The notes under the pieces: generated by a model | Databases searched by the model: none | Seen by the model: only the letters and a program-made list of their open reading frames with translations | Told to the model about the DNA's origin: nothing | Part shown: positions 47,529 to 59,758 of the stretch, piece after piece | Layout of the letters: every line of letters begins with the position of its first letter | Position numbering within the stretch: the first letter of the stretch is position 1 | Made by a program: the position numbers and the translations under genes | Origin: Phoronis australis | Lineage: Eukaryota > Phoronida > Phoronidae | DNA: 59,758 bases | Direction of reading: 5' to 3' | NCBI GenBank assembly: GCA_002633005.1 | Contig: NMRA01000431.1 | Location: 1-59,758 of the forward strand

Positions 47529-48047
47529 CATGAAATTGAGCGACACAAACGATCTGAACACGAATCAAACAATGAGTTTAGAATTCTGACAGTTAACGCG
47601 TACGAGTTTTACACATTAACGTGTGCAGGTTTGGCTCGCTAACGTTCGTAACGGATTCATGTGCTGCAAAGATGAATGTTTGCATAACGATGAAAGGCGA
47701 CCAGGGCTGGTGGGTCAAACGGGTTGATTTTTAGACTTATATACATTCGTACTTAACATGTTGGCTTACTTAATAAACGGTATTTAGTTAGAACTGTATT
47801 TTTATCGGAGGCTGATTTGATTACTGATAGTGTCAGAAGGTAATACCTTCCTGTTACAGGGTGTATAAGAAACACACACAAAAAACATTACGGGTTTTCC
47901 CGTTGCTCCCAACTTGTTCGATTCTACTGCCTAACAACAAGTTGGGAAGTTTACCCATGTAACCAATATCTTACACGTCTGATTAACTACATTCTGGCAT
48001 TTAGGGTTGGAGGGACGACTCTCTTTTGTTTGATAATTGCTCTACTC

Positions 48048-48204
48048 AGGGGCGGATCCAGGATTTTGAGTTGGGGGGTGCGATGGCAGAGTATTATCCA
48101 GGATTTTGCCCGTCAGACATTCGCACCCCGAACTGCCAAATGGAGAATGCAGAATTTTAGGGTGGGGGCATGGCCCCCTTGGCCCCCCTTTAAATCCGCC
48201 ACTG
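48048..48204. mobile_element. MITE with CAGNGGCGGAT termini, 5-bp TSD CTACT
   Basis: Left end CAGGGGCGGATCCAGG; right end on minus CAGTGGCGGATTTAAA. Flanked by CTACT at 48043-48047 and 48205-48209. About 157 bp, hAT-like termini although the duplication is 5 bp and not 8. Confidence 0.85.
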
Positions 48205-49117
48205 CTACTCATCAGATCGTATCTAGCCCGGCTGACTGGGCTGTGCTGCTAAAAATGAAAGTTAAGTTATAACATATTTGAATATAAACCAGGAGCATTT
48301 TTGAATCCTTAATTGTCAAATGCTGGTCATGTTTAGTTTTTGAATCACCAAAATCGCCCAACTACAACAGAAGTTAAGACAATCCATTCTGCCAGGTTTC
48401 AGTAATCCTTTGAAGTGGGACATGCGCAATCGTAAATGGATTCGGTTGCAACTCCGCTATTGGCCTCAGTGCTTGTTGTCACACGGGACAAACGACTGTG
48501 CTGGGCAGTTAACAAAGGAGCCAGATGTTATCGCACGTTCAGAACCCATTACATGTGGAAAAGTTCTGTGCTGAACTACAAAAACGCTGTTATGAACTGT
48601 ACTGAATACTACTAAACAATGGCTTTATTTTTGAGAAAAGCATGCGCAACACGCCCCTACTGTATCACTGCTTTCTACTGTCCAATAATGAGTAAGTGTA
48701 CTTTTCGGTTTGAGTTCTTGTTACCCACGCCGCAGAAAAACGGACTGGAAGAACCGAATATGCCGTATTCGGATCCAGGTTCTTCCTATTGTCAACCACA
48801 GAAATTTATGAAATTTCCACCAGCTTTTAGCGCAACTAGTTGTACGATTGAGACTTCCTTCAAGAGACGTTATCGGTTTTGACTACTGTTAGATGGGATA
48901 GAATTATTGAAGGATTTCACCAACAGAGCTAAAACAGAACAACAAAATCCGTCATGTGTTTGTGATTTTATTACAAATTACTAGTTCTCGTCATACTGTG
49001 CTAGACATTCTCTAAAATCAAGGTTTGTGTCTTTACCATTTCATTACGCTTAAAATACTTTCCTATATAACGTGTGGGATTTGACTCAGCCGGCGGCCGC
49101 CAATGTTCGACCATACC

Positions 49118-50586
49118 TTATTTTTGCACTATTTATAAATGATTTAGCAAAGGAATTAAAACAGTCAAATTTAGGAATTCCTATCGGTGCTGATAATGTT
49201 TCATCTTTGTTTTATGCTGATGATATAGTGGTACTTGCTGAGAGCGATGAAAATTTACAGAGTTTATTGAATATAGTTGATAAATGGTGCTCTAAATGGA
49301 GGCTAATTGTCAATCAGGAAAAAAACTAATATTACTCACTTCAGATCCAAGCATGTCTCTCGTAGTTTATATCCATTTCGGTTGGGTCGACTAGACCTAG
49401 AATATGTACCCAAATATAAATATTTAGGAATAATTTTAAATGAAGTTTTCTGAAACTGCTAAAACTCTATCCGAATCTGCCGGAAGAGCTTTGGGCGCTT
49501 TAATTAATAAATTTAAAAAGAATAAAAATATGAGGTACAGAACGTTCACTACATTATTCAATGCTTGTGTTGTGCCTGTTAGAGATTATTGTGTAGGTGT
49601 CTGGGGCGGCTCTAGTCTACAAGATTATGATGTCATTCAGAATAGAGCAGCGCGATTTTTCTTGGGCGTTCACAAATTCGCTCCTAATCATGCTGTTATG
49701 GGTGACATGTGGTGGAAATTCCCTAGTGTTAGGCGGAAAATTGAGCTTTTGAGAATGTGGAATAGTATTATTAATTTCGAGGATGATAGACTAACATATC
49801 GAATATTTTGGTGGGACTACACTACTTGTACTAATAATTGGTCTTCTGAAGTTTGAACATTTTTGAAGAATTAGGGATTTCGGATTGTTTTCATAACTTA
49901 GGCGTTCAGTTAATCTGTCTCACTGTGAGAATATTTTGCATGATTTGGCCTGTAATAGGTGGTTGACTGAAATCCGTTCGAAACCAAAGTTAAGAACCTA
50001 TGTTTTGATGAAGAATGTCTTTGAAGTTGAGGCTTACGTGCTTTTAGACTTAACTCGGCTTAGTAGGTCAATTCTTGCTCAAATTAGAACCGGAACCCTA
50101 CAGCTACTGGTTGAGGTTGGGCGTTTTCGTTCTTTAGAATTTGATGACAGAATCTACTGTCTTTGTCTCACTGGTCAGGTCGAAACTGAACTACATTTTC
50201 ATTTCGAGTGTTCGTTTTTCTTAGATGCCAGAAATACCTTTGACTGTCAAGTTGAGATTAAATATCCACGATTCCGTGCAGAAAGCTGTGAAAGTAAATT
50301 AATTACAATCATGCAAAAATATTAGAAAACTTCATTTTTCTTAAAAATATTTTTGAAGTAAGGAAAAATTATATTTATTTATGATCACTTTTATCTCGGC
50401 CTTCTCTTTCTGGTCCTCTTGCAACGCGTGTACACTTGTCTTTTCTTTTTTGTATCATGAATCTAAAGTGACTTATAAACCCCGTGGAAGGCTGGGTGTT
50501 CCTAGTCTTTGTAACGTATTCATTGTTTAAATTCACTTGAACACATGTCACTATAATAAAAAATTACTTAGTACTTACTTACTTAT
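49118..50586 (+). pseudogene. 5'-truncated non-LTR retrotransposon (L2/CR1/Jockey-like LINE)
   Basis: Begins within the reverse transcriptase: FALFINDLAKEL, then the catalytic YADD at 49213-49224 inside LFYADDIVVLAES, then KWCSKWRLIVNQEK. After a frame change: KYKYLGIILN, RYRTFTTLFNACVVPVRDYC and QNRAARFFLGVH, then another frame with RIYCLCLTGQVETELHFHFE and C. The order thumb, C-terminal extension and Cys/His end is typical of LINEs. At least two frameshifts and stops make it dead. The 3' end is a short tandem tail, ACTTACTTACTTA, near 50570-50585. The 5' border near 49118 is sharp, as expected from incomplete reverse transcription. Confidence 0.85.
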
Positions 50587-50589
50587 CTA

Positions 50590-52740
50590 TGTCCAAACTC
50601 GACTCCTTAGTGCAGGTGTCCAGCACAGAACTCAGATACCCCACGGAAGATGGCGCTCTTTGTTTATCGTGACTTTTAGCTTGCATCCCCGTATATTCTT
50701 GCTAGACAGAGGACGCAAGGTAACTTTTTAGAGCCATAATTCGCTATACTATTTTTATGATTCTTACTAACCTGCTTTGCAAAATAGTAGTAATGAGCTA
50801 TCACATTTATGTTGGCTAAGAACTTTAGAAACGTTTAGCCCAAAAACCGACTTGGTCTTTCGCTCAAACGAGTTGGATTCCCTAATTCCCCCAACCCAAG
50901 TCGAATTTCGAGCATGGAAATTGTAGGCCCTATTTGTATTTGCTGCACTGGACACAGAATTGTTTGTCACCCCATTTGTATAATGATTTCGTTGTTAGAG
51001 CAGTTAAAGGGTTTCATAAATTGGTATCCTAGTGATTTACCAAATATCTTTTCAACTATTAGCATTAGAAATACAATTCTTTGACTTGGCGCTCGGTGGA
51101 AAAAGTGTCATGGCGGTTAAGGACAAGGTCAGCAACGAACTATTCACATCAGGGCTTGGAATTTACCTCTTTTAAGAGGTTTTCCTCTGTAAGAGGATAT
51201 CCTCTTTTTGGTTTCGATTTCCTCTTTGTTCTGTCTCTTTTTTATCACTATTTTGACTTGATTCATGCAAAAACGTTTATTTCTTTTGAATTACACAACA
51301 AAAAATATTTCTTTCACACAATATATAGGCACTAGTCATTGGAACGTTTTTGTTATTAATACGTCTGCTCTCGTCATCACCTTCGTCCTCTCTCTCTCAC
51401 GATCGTATCTGTCATCGTCATGTTAACGTCGTCCATGTTGACTGATGAAAAAGGAACAGCGTGTGTTGTAGCAAATTGCTAATAGATAGCGCTAGATATA
51501 GTATAGGGACGTGACAAAGTCTTGTCTAAACGCTGATTGGCTTTTCCCAAATATTGCGTAATGGCGATTATCGATAAGACAGCCATTGTCTCACGGTGGC
51601 TATAGTATTTCAGCTCTCTCTCCTCCAGAAACCAAGAAAACAGGGAACCACATTATTGATGACGTAGACCGTAAATTCTTCTGGGCATACGTCATTTTCT
51701 TTGTTGAATTTTCATTCTTGTCAAAGCATGTCACTGGTGAGAAGTTGGGGGAATTTTTTGCTCCTGTTTGACTGCTTGTATTTTGAAAGGTAAGTTATTT
51801 TCTCTTATGAAATGTGTTCTTTATTCTTATTTTATATCTTTTGCAACTGCTCACCAAATTTCAATTCAATCAAATCACCGTATCATGGTCTGCTAACTCC
51901 GTAAAAATTAAGACCCGAGGCAGGCATTCTCGCCAACCAGCCATAACGGACCAGTGTATCGGCATTGCCGTTTATGGTTAACAATTGCTCTTAAATTAGG
52001 TAGATTGACTAGTTTATGTAAATTAATAGCAGAATTGATCAATTTGGATGAAGTTCCATACATTTTCATGTGTAGTTTTTGTATATCAATGACTTTGTAA
52101 GGTGTAGTATAGGTAATCTTGGTCCGGCGAATTTTGGTCACGTGATCAAATCCCAGAGATTTGATTGGCTCAAAACCTGAATTCTTTGATTATGTTGAAG
52201 TGTGATTTTGGCTAGATTTTCTTCACAATATTGCCATGATTTACTGTTTTTTATGAAATAAAACCACAGTTTGTCAACTCCATATGACAGTAGTGTTTTT
52301 GTTGATTTTTTCATTGAATAACATATAATGATTTTCTAATCAAACAGGTTAAAAAATTTTTTCAGTTTGGGACAAGAATAGCTTGCTGATATTGTTGTTC
52401 TTTCAAAAGTTAAGTTGGTGCCTGGAAAATCATTGAGTAGGTACATCGATTCTTTTACCTTCTTGAGGTATTTGACAAAATATAATTCCACTGGCCTGAC
52501 ATGATATTGTGTCCACAACTGGAGAATTTACATTTGTAGTTTTCAAGTTCTTGAAGTACACTTATTAAGGAAAGGAACTGTTCAATTTTTTGAAAAATGA
52601 TAAATCAATGCCTCATAAAAATCAGTGTAAAAAATTCAAACTTTAGTTTTAGGGTTCGTAGTGAGTGTTTAATAGTAATTACAGGACAAGGCAGTCTGAA
52701 TCATTTGGTGTACAACAAATATATTATGACACTGTACATT
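50590..52740. other. Intergenic, no gene recognised
   Basis: 51160-51240 carries alternating CCTCTT and AAGAGG blocks able to form small hairpins. A 61-codon ORF at 51586-51771 (MSHGGYSISALSPPE...) is followed by a GTAAGTT-like donor 20 bp after its stop, but nothing supports it as a gene. Confidence 0.4.
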
Positions 52741-52782
52741 GGTATGTTAATTTTCTTACATGTCTTTTTTATAATTTCAGAA

Positions 52783-53410
52783 TGCCTCCAAAAAAGTTGT
52801 CAGCTCTATCTCAATCTGGCAAAGCGAGACAGTTCCTGCAAGAGAACTTCAATTCTGTTCCCAGTGAAAACATGAAAAATGGATATGCCCTCTATGTGTT
52901 CTTACAGTGCAACAAATCACTGACTAAGATAGTGTCAACTTTAAAGCGTGAACTTATTGGTAATTGGAAAATGACTAGAAGCAATATATCAACTCGCTGG
53001 TGAATAGGTCACTAAAGAGTATCAATCAGTTTCAAATGAAAGAAGAATGTCCCAGTTTAAAGTGTGCGAAGAGTTGTTTCCTCTCGTTCCTGAACCCAGT
53101 GAAGAACCTGTGTCTTGCGCGGTTGCTGACCCTCACCATGAACCTGTATTTCCTGAGCTGACAACCAGAGCTTGAAGGTGTCCCTTCAGTTGAATCAGAG
53201 CCATCCACCTCAACACCATCCTCTAAGCGAGAAGCCCTAACACCTAGGAAACAAAAACTAAAGAGACGGCTACAGTATGTTTCGATGGAAAAGAAAACCA
53301 TTCATGATCTCAAGTCTTCACTGAAGTCTGCAAAAGCATGTCAGATCAAACATTTGATACAGCAGATAAAGCGCCAGAAAATTACCACTGAACAAAAGAA
53401 AAAAGGAATC
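52783..53410 (+). pseudogene. Decayed ORF, perhaps transposase-derived
   Basis: After an acceptor-like TATAATTTCAG, a frame starts MPPKKLSALSQSGKARQFLQ and stops at about 53003. Further frames 53041-53166 (MSQFKVCEELFPLVPEPSEE...) and 53169-53410 (TPSSKREALTPRKQKLKRRL, then a Lys-rich helical stretch) continue the coding character with frameshifts between them. The Pro/Ser linker followed by a basic coiled coil resembles the region after the DNA-binding domain in THAP/P-element-like proteins, but no catalytic domain is present. Family uncertain. Confidence 0.4.
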
Positions 53411-54470
53411 GGTTTGTGTGCCCCCAAGGGCAACTTTTTTGTGTGTTTTCTTGTGTATCTTTAGAGTTCATTGATGGATTTTCATGAAACTTGGTAGTTA
53501 GGTTTCTATTAAGGAGACTAGTGCATTTGCTCCATCCGCATTGCACGCCCTAGTGGGATTAAAATAATGCCGATTCTTTGTATCTGTGCGATGCACTTAG
53601 TGTGCCTTTGTATTTGTTACAGATGGACTTCTGAACCTCTGGGTAGTCTTGTTGCCGGTCAAGCAAAAATTTGTTCTTAAAGTTGAACGAATCTCGTTTT
53701 GGTTTCATTTATCTTGTAAAATTGTATTACTACAACTACTTTTCTGTTATGGGTGGCAGCCATCTTGGCAGCCATTTTGTACAAAATAAACATGTATGCA
53801 TAACACAATTGTATGATATCCGTGCAGTTCATAAAAACACATTTAATATTCATTTATTACGTGTACATCATGGTTACATGGTTGCTGAATCAATCTCTTC
53901 TTGTGGTCGTTAATGCAGTAATGTTGGCAGCCATTTTGGCAACTATTGCGGAAATGTCGAAAATATTGCCTAAACATGTTTTTCTCCATTCTCTTCAAAA
54001 AAGCAATGAAAAGACCTATCATTTGGTATATCACACCATATAGTTTGTTAATGGTATATTACACCATATAGTTCATTAACGTAAAACAATAAGACGTTTT
54101 TGCAGTCATAATGGTGGCCATATTGTCCGCCATTTTGGAATTTGGAATTTTTTGTTTTCTTAAAAATGTTTCTCACCAAGTAAATGCTAGGATTGTCATA
54201 TCCTGAAATTTTCATGTTGTTATTAAAAGTATTGAGGAAGTTATTGTGAAAAAACTAATTTTGGGTCACATGAATGCGCATTTACTCCCATGTATTCAGA
54301 GGACTAAAAAAAAGGGCTAATTATCGCTCTTCAAAGGTTCATAAAAAGTCAACGGCTTAATGGATTTTGTTAATTTTTTTTTGTTTGACTCTGTTTTTGA
54401 TGTTTTATTAAATCAATGCATTTTTAAATATTAAATAAGAATTTGAAATTTTTTGTCACGTCCCTAATAT
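53411..54470. other. Intergenic repeat-like sequence
   Basis: Contains TTTTCATGAAACTTGGTAGT and several (T)TGGCAGCCATTTTG phrases typical of TE debris. GGTATATCACACCATATAGT and GGTATATTACACCATATAGT (54025-54072) form a short direct repeat. No gene seen. Confidence 0.45.
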
Positions 54471-54485
54471 AGTAAGTTTCCTGAA

Positions 54486-57400
54486 ATGGCGGCTGATTTC
54501 ACGATGCGCGTGGCTAAAGTGGACCGCGTTTGGAACGGCGTAGATATAGACTCGAGTAATTGAGGGTCGTGAAAAGGATTTGTACGGATAGCCAGATGTC
54601 TGAGGAATGCAGCGATACCAAAATCATTCAAAGGGCTTCACTTCAGCCGTCCATAGCAAACACAAAACTCAATAAATTTACACAAAACAGAGATTTAACA
54701 AACCGTGAGGAATTGTTCTTTCTTCCAATGCCATTTACAGTGTCCTGCTCCACTGAGTTTGCAACAAATTCGCGGTCAAAGCACAAAAATCTTCCCAAAA
54801 AGTCACTGTGTATTAGAATTATTCCCAGTGTTCTCCACGACCACTTTTGACGTGTCGCAGCGTCCTGTTTAGCCGAGCGCGCGTCCTGTTTAAATGTCCC
54901 GCGTCCTGTTTAAAAATCCTGCGACCAGTTTAAAAATATAGGGACTACTTTGTAAAAAAGGCGTTATCGTCGTTAATAAGTTCTTCACTGGTTCAAATTA
55001 CGCTTGACAGCAACTGGCCATAGCCCATTGAAACTGAACAAAGTAACAGTAATGGATGTGGGAACGAGTTCAATGAAGAAAGTGACGAACAATGACAAGA
55101 ACATAGCATATATTTATGTTAGTTAAACGTATCCATGCATTGTCTGCTGGTTACAAACCGAAACGCAAGTTAACTCTGACACGTTTATTTCCATATTAAC
55201 TGAAAGCTCAGTTTCAACATGAAAACTTCGATTGAACAATTACCCAAAATAGATTACAAAGACAATCATGATAACAAAACGAGTAGTTTCTCATCGACTC
55301 GTGATCCCCATTTGTCGTCCTGGTTGTCGTCTGAATTGTTGAAGAAGCGCTGTCGCTCTACATGTTTAGGCCTACTGCAAACGATGGGAATGCGTCGACT
55401 AGTACAGTGCTGCGCGGCTGAAGACACGATTAACTAACATATTGTATATATAAGGGCGTTGTCTAGAAAGCAAATGCAATTTTAAATGCTACCAACATCA
55501 AATTCACCCTACCGTTTTTTTACAATTAAAACCTTTCTCATCCACAGCCTTTGAAATGCTCGATGTTAACTCAGTGATACACTGGCGCGTCTTCATGCAA
55601 CTGAGGTGACCTAACACATCTGGGTTCGCTTACGTTTTTAACCACAGTGAAAACTCTGACTTGTGAAATCTGTTTGTGGAAGAAATGAAACTGATAATCG
55701 TTAACATTTTCTGATAATCTGCGTGGGAGATAACAGAGCCGTTTCTTCTTTTCGTCACCAGTTTAGCGCCGTCCATGGTCGTCACCAATTTCGCGCAGCT
55801 CAGTCTCCCTCAGTCACTACTAATTTACGCCGCCACCTCCCCCCCCTCGGCCTCCTGCTGCACACCAATGTCGATTTTGTGCCACTAATTCTAAGGGAGC
55901 CTGCTAGGTGCAACCCCCTGCCAAGACCGTTGTTGCGCACGTTGATATAATAGGCTACTGGGCAGATCACGACTGTTGGAAGAATCGACTAGTGACGACC
56001 TGAAAAGAAAAACGAAAGCACTCAATTTGGGACAGGTGAACTCATGAAGGACGTTAACCAGGCAATTCAAGAACCGGTCTACTAGTTATATACTTAATTT
56101 TCTTTCTTAAAATATATTTAACCAATTACAATTCATCTATGTCGACCGTTTTCATTTCATTGCGTCATATATTTGCTACAGTTACGGAAAATAGTTCTTC
56201 CCACAGGTCTCTGCTGACGGACACTACACACTTCTGCTAAAATTTAAAGTATGAACAGTCGCGAGTTTACTGAAGTCTCATTATAAGTACAGAAATGTTG
56301 TTGAAGAATAACAGTGACTATCTGAAGACAGGAATACATAACAAAATAAAATATGGAAACACCAAACAAAAATCAAAACAACACTTACCTGTTGCAATGA
56401 CGCCTAAAAGCGAACGTACTGACCGACTTGCATGAACGGAATGTTAGTTGAACATGTTAGTAGAACAAAACTGTCTCAATGAAATTTTCATGGTTTACAG
56501 GTTTAAGAAGATCCACCGTTGATTTCCGTATATAAGTCCAGCAGAATATATGGCCAATTTGCGTATCTTAAGTTTTTCCCTAAAATATGCCTGGGATGCA
56601 TATCTGAGAATAAAAATGCATGCTTGAAATCTAAAAATAATGCTATTTCCACTAGGATGTAATTAGGGTATCAGTATTTATACTGTGTTCGTGTATTCGG
56701 CATTGCTGAGTATAGGCCCTGGTGTATTTTTACATAAGATGTTTGGTTTCCCCAACTTATATACGGAAATTGTTGGTAATACTTAACAAAATTATTTACC
56801 CTTGCTGCAAGTAAGGCATCACCTCTGGTAAAAATAGAACAATAATAATTAGCAATGAAACAGTCAACACAGTTAAACACACTTACAGCTGAAATGCCTC
56901 TAAAACTATATTAAGTAATACAAAAAACATGGTCTGTAGTTTAAGATCACGTTTCTTTTTTGTCGCAAAACTATCAACTGAAGGCGGTAACATGGACAAG
57001 AAGACAAGGTCCTGTGGAAAGTAGATATGGAACTCCGGGCCGGAAACACCTATCAGGTTCCAAGCCCGTTGCATCGGACTCCAGGTCCTGTATTCTTGTT
57101 AGCCTACCCCTAGGATCACAAGAAGCAACGACTACCAAATCGGATTCAACTGACTTGTCATTTTTCGAAATGATTGGTGGAGGATTTTCTTAGCTGCCGC
57201 AGACAGAGTGCCACAGGGTCCCGGTGTCTTTGTCGGGATTCATCTTAATCTCGGGACACCATGGAGTTCAGGGTGTTGTACCTCAGACGGTACAGGGTGT
57301 GAATTAACAAGACCACAAGTGCACAGACCAGTGGATGAGCAAGCAAAATTGGGTCGCCGCAAGTTAAATCTTTTTTAGGTTTACATCTGGGGTAAAGCTC

Positions 57401-59210
57401 GTAACGCTAGAACTTCGCTAAAAACCAAGAATTCATGAAATTACGTGATGTGTTGTGTTTTTTAATTGAAAGTGGGATTTTGGCTAGATTTTTGTATTTC
57501 CCAAGACAGTTACTGAACTCTACCCTAGTCTGCGACCAGGGGCGCAAGGGTGAGAATCTCACGAACACGCTAGACTGAAGACGTCAAGACGTATGGTGAG
57601 GCATTGCAAACGAAGCACACGATCACACTATTTTCTTCAGCGAGATTCTTGCATATGCGATGCTTATCAGAGAGCAACAGACAATTTGTAAGGGTAGTGA
57701 AACGTGGTTACGTGGATGTACATTAGTTTTTGATATGTGTTATAGCACACCGGCACTTACACAACATAGGACAGGGATGCAATGTCTCTGTAACAATTGC
57801 GTGTGCGCCGCGCCCCTTTCTGAGTGCTGGGCCTTGCACTATGTTTGATTTTTAACCAGCTTTACTTTGGCTCCGTCTCATTCGGCTGCTGCTGTTCACT
57901 ATCTAAACTACAGTACATTGAACGCGCGATATCCTACGGACAGACTCAGCTGTGGCCTATTGTGTATGGGGGCCTAAACAAAAAATATTTCTCATCACGT
58001 CAAGAATAAAATCCGGACACGTCGTCGGGAGATTTTAGCCACTAACAAGGGCATTTGCAAAGGTCAGGACGTTTTAAAAATAAAAACGTTTCGTAAACAC
58101 GCAAGTTGATGTCAGGCGTGCAAGTTCAATGTCACAGTCGGAAGTCGAACAACACGGTCTAATTAAACCAGAGCACATGTTACGCTACAACGAAAAACTG
58201 CAGCCTTCGGTGTATTTCCCATCTGTATTTTCATCAGAAATTTTCGTTATGCTGAACTCGGTAATTCTTTTCATAGCTAAAGCGCCAAACACAAGCTAAA
58301 CGCAAGACAATCGAGTAACGGTCGTGACATCGTCAAGACAAGGTAAAAATTACAAACCCGTTATACCGATTCTCGGACTCAAGCCTTATACAGTAGTAAT
58401 CATCCGTTGAACGCTTTAGTGACACGGGAGTTGCGTCGATCCCAAATTACCGTTTCTAAAATTTTCCTTGTTCGAAAGTCGCGGGACAAAATTCCGATGT
58501 TTATGACAATGTCCGAAATTCAAGGATGTTTGAAAAACAGTTTTTGAACCTTGTACGAATTTCGTGGACTATGAAAAACTCATTTCGGAAATATTTATTC
58601 TTGGTCGAAAATGGCGGGCCGTCCGAAAATCACGCGACTTTACCGTATATCAAACACTCTGTAGATTTCCATTTCAAAGTCATTGACTAAGCAAATGGGT
58701 TATGACATTATGCGATATGTTTGTAAAATAAGTCCAACTTTTAAAAATAAAAAGTTGAATACACACAGTTATTTGTTTGCACTACTGTGCATTACTATTA
58801 AAATGAGTGGGTAAAAATAAGGTGCACAAACAACTGCACACTAGCTTATGGAGAACATTGACCGCTTCGCGGTTCCGGCACGTTGCAGTTTTTACACGTG
58901 CGACCTGTGGAGAACACTGATTCCACACAGAAATTGCCGGTTTGTCGCGGAAGGTTTGACATCAATAAATCCACACTTAGCCAGACCATGTCGTAACCTT
59001 CCTTGGTGAACTGGCAATTGCCGTCTATTCGTAACTCATCGGATTATTCCGTACCCTACTTGACGTTTACCCTACTTGCATGAAGCATACTGCTAGTATG
59101 CAGCGACTTATTGAGATTTTTGAGTATTGACCGCGACTTTGTTGTGGTAGTGTTAGGTAAAGTAATAATATAACTGAAATGTGAGGGATAATAACTGTCT
59201 GGAATTATTC
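54486..59210. other. Intergenic, no gene recognised
   Basis: An ATG at about 54486 in a strong context (GAAATGGCGGCT) opens only 24 codons. 54855-54945 has four GCGTCCTGTTTA-like repeats. Other ORFs up to 96 codons have no recognisable domains or splice pattern. The region just left of 59218 should contain the SR gene promoter but shows no TATA box. Confidence 0.4.
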
Positions 59211-59217
59211 ATAATGA

Positions 59218-59379
59218 ATGGCGGGAGATACACCACCTGTGTTAAATCAGAGAACTAAGGGTAACTCCCATGTTGAGAGTCAATTGGAAAGGTTAGTGGA
59301 GTTGCGATACAATTCAGTTCCTCATGGTTTTGGTTGGAAAATGAAAAAGTCTGTTCCAACTGACAATCATGTTAAATAA
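59218..59379 (+). CDS. Small ORF (53 aa) upstream of the SR gene
   Basis: ATGGCGGGA at 59218 runs 53 codons to TAA at 59377-59379: MAGDTPPVLNQRTKGNSHVE, then a helical SQLERLVELRYNSVPHGFGW and KMKKSVPTDNHVK. Composition is protein-like. It ends 55 bp before the SR-factor start, on the same strand. It could be an upstream ORF in the SR mRNA leader, an alternative first exon (a GTTAAA at 59371 would join it in frame to the acceptor at 59434), or chance. Not recognised as a known family. Confidence 0.4.
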   Translation: MAGDTPPVLNQRTKGNSHVESQLERLVELRYNSVPHGFGWKMKKSVPTDNHVK

Positions 59380-59434
59380 CGAGTTTGCTTTTGTTTACAA
59401 ACTATGTATTGATGAGGAAGTGTTGTGCTTTCAG

Positions 59435-59554
59435 ATGAGCCGTGTTTATATTGGGAAGCTGCCGTACGATGTTCGAAATGATGATGTTGAGCGGTTCTTT
59501 AGGGGATACGGACGAGTCGTTGAAGTAACTTTAAAGAATGGCTACGGATTTGTG
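59435..59554 (+). CDS. SR splicing factor (SRSF4/5/6, B52-like), first coding exon
   Basis: Forty codons starting exactly at the ATG after an acceptor-like GTGCTTTCAG and ending at donor TTTGTG|GTGAGT. The start MSRVYIGKLPYDVRNDDVER, FFRGYG and LKNGYGFV match SRSF4/5/6 (human MPRVYIGRLSY...RFFSGYG...LKNGYGFVEF). RNP2 is VYIGKL (4-9); RNP1 is NGYGFV (35-40), cut by the intron. These proteins bind exonic enhancers through an RRM, a pseudo-RRM and an RS tail and regulate pre-mRNA splicing in the nucleus; the rest is off the window. A further in-frame ATG at 59369 would add 22 residues that no SR protein has, so it is not used. Confidence 0.9.
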
Positions 59555-59587
59555 GTGAGTGTTTGGTGTTTCACCTTCATCTACCCA

Positions 59588-59758
59588 CCGTTCTAGTGCA
59601 TCATTGCCTTACTGCTCAGCCCTACCGTTCTAGTGCATCATTGCCTTACTGCCCAGCCCTACCATTCTAGTGCATCATCGCCTTACTGCCCAGCCCTACC
59701 GTTCTAGTGCATCATTGCCTTACTGCCCAGCCCTACCGTTCTAGTGCATCATTGCCTT
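59588..59758 (+). repeat. 37-bp minisatellite in SR gene intron 1, runs off the window
   Basis: CCGTTCTAGTGCATCATTGC then CTTACTGCCCAGCCCTA; units start at 59588, 59625, 59662, 59699 and 59736, differing at few positions. Confidence 0.97.

Noticed and set aside
59369-59434. Extended N-terminus MLNNEFAFVYK for the SR protein
   Set aside because: SR proteins start directly at M-x-R-VYIG; an acceptor precisely precedes the chosen ATG.

Overview
This is a piece of an animal nuclear genome: AT-rich, intron-rich, full of transposon debris and minisatellites, with no operons or other bacterial organisation. The species cannot be named from the sequence. The human-like exon and intron layout, the Penelope-like, LINE and LTR remnants and the small GC-rich MITEs suggest a marine invertebrate, but that is an impression and not a proof.

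Left half (about 1.7-33.2 kb, minus strand): the 5' two thirds of INO80, the ATPase of the INO80 nucleosome remodeller. I placed 25 coding exons by hand. All have GT-AG borders and compatible phases, and together they give 1047 codons: N-terminal region, acidic segment, basic linker, HSA actin/Arp-binding region, RecA lobe 1 with motifs I, II and III, and the start of lobe 2 with the INO80-specific insertion. The remaining C-terminal part (helicase motifs V and VI and the tail) lies beyond base 1.

The INO80 introns hold most of the unusual sequence. There are at least eight tandem arrays (units of 27, 29, 30, 33, 41, 48, 57 and 86 bp), a repeat family that carries CTCF-like motifs, a Penelope-like remnant, a 1.5-kb TIR element, and a miniature LTR retrotransposon (TRIM) with a tRNA-like segment in its LTRs. 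The TRIM inserted into a 48-bp array; a solo LTR of the same family lies at 12.49 kb. One ATPase exon (8541-8658) is flanked on both sides by tandem duplications that include its own splice sites.

Middle (33.2-59.2 kb): mostly intergenic or unresolved. It holds three orphan minus-strand exon candidates (35.77, 36.27, 37.47 kb), a complex TE block with a long fold-back hairpin and scattered GTACGTACACTAC motifs (37.9-41.3 kb), a cluster of NRF1/ETS/YY1-like motifs (42.6-42.9 kb), weak coding-like segments at 43.96-45.11 kb, two small MITEs with 5-bp target duplications, a 5'-truncated LINE (49.1-50.6 kb) and a decayed, perhaps transposase-derived ORF (52.8-53.4 kb).

Right edge (59.2-59.76 kb, plus strand): the first coding exon of an SRSF4/5/6 (B52)-type SR splicing factor with half an RRM, preceded by a 53-codon small ORF and followed by a 37-bp VNTR that runs off the window. 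INO80 and the SR gene are divergently oriented, about 26 kb apart.
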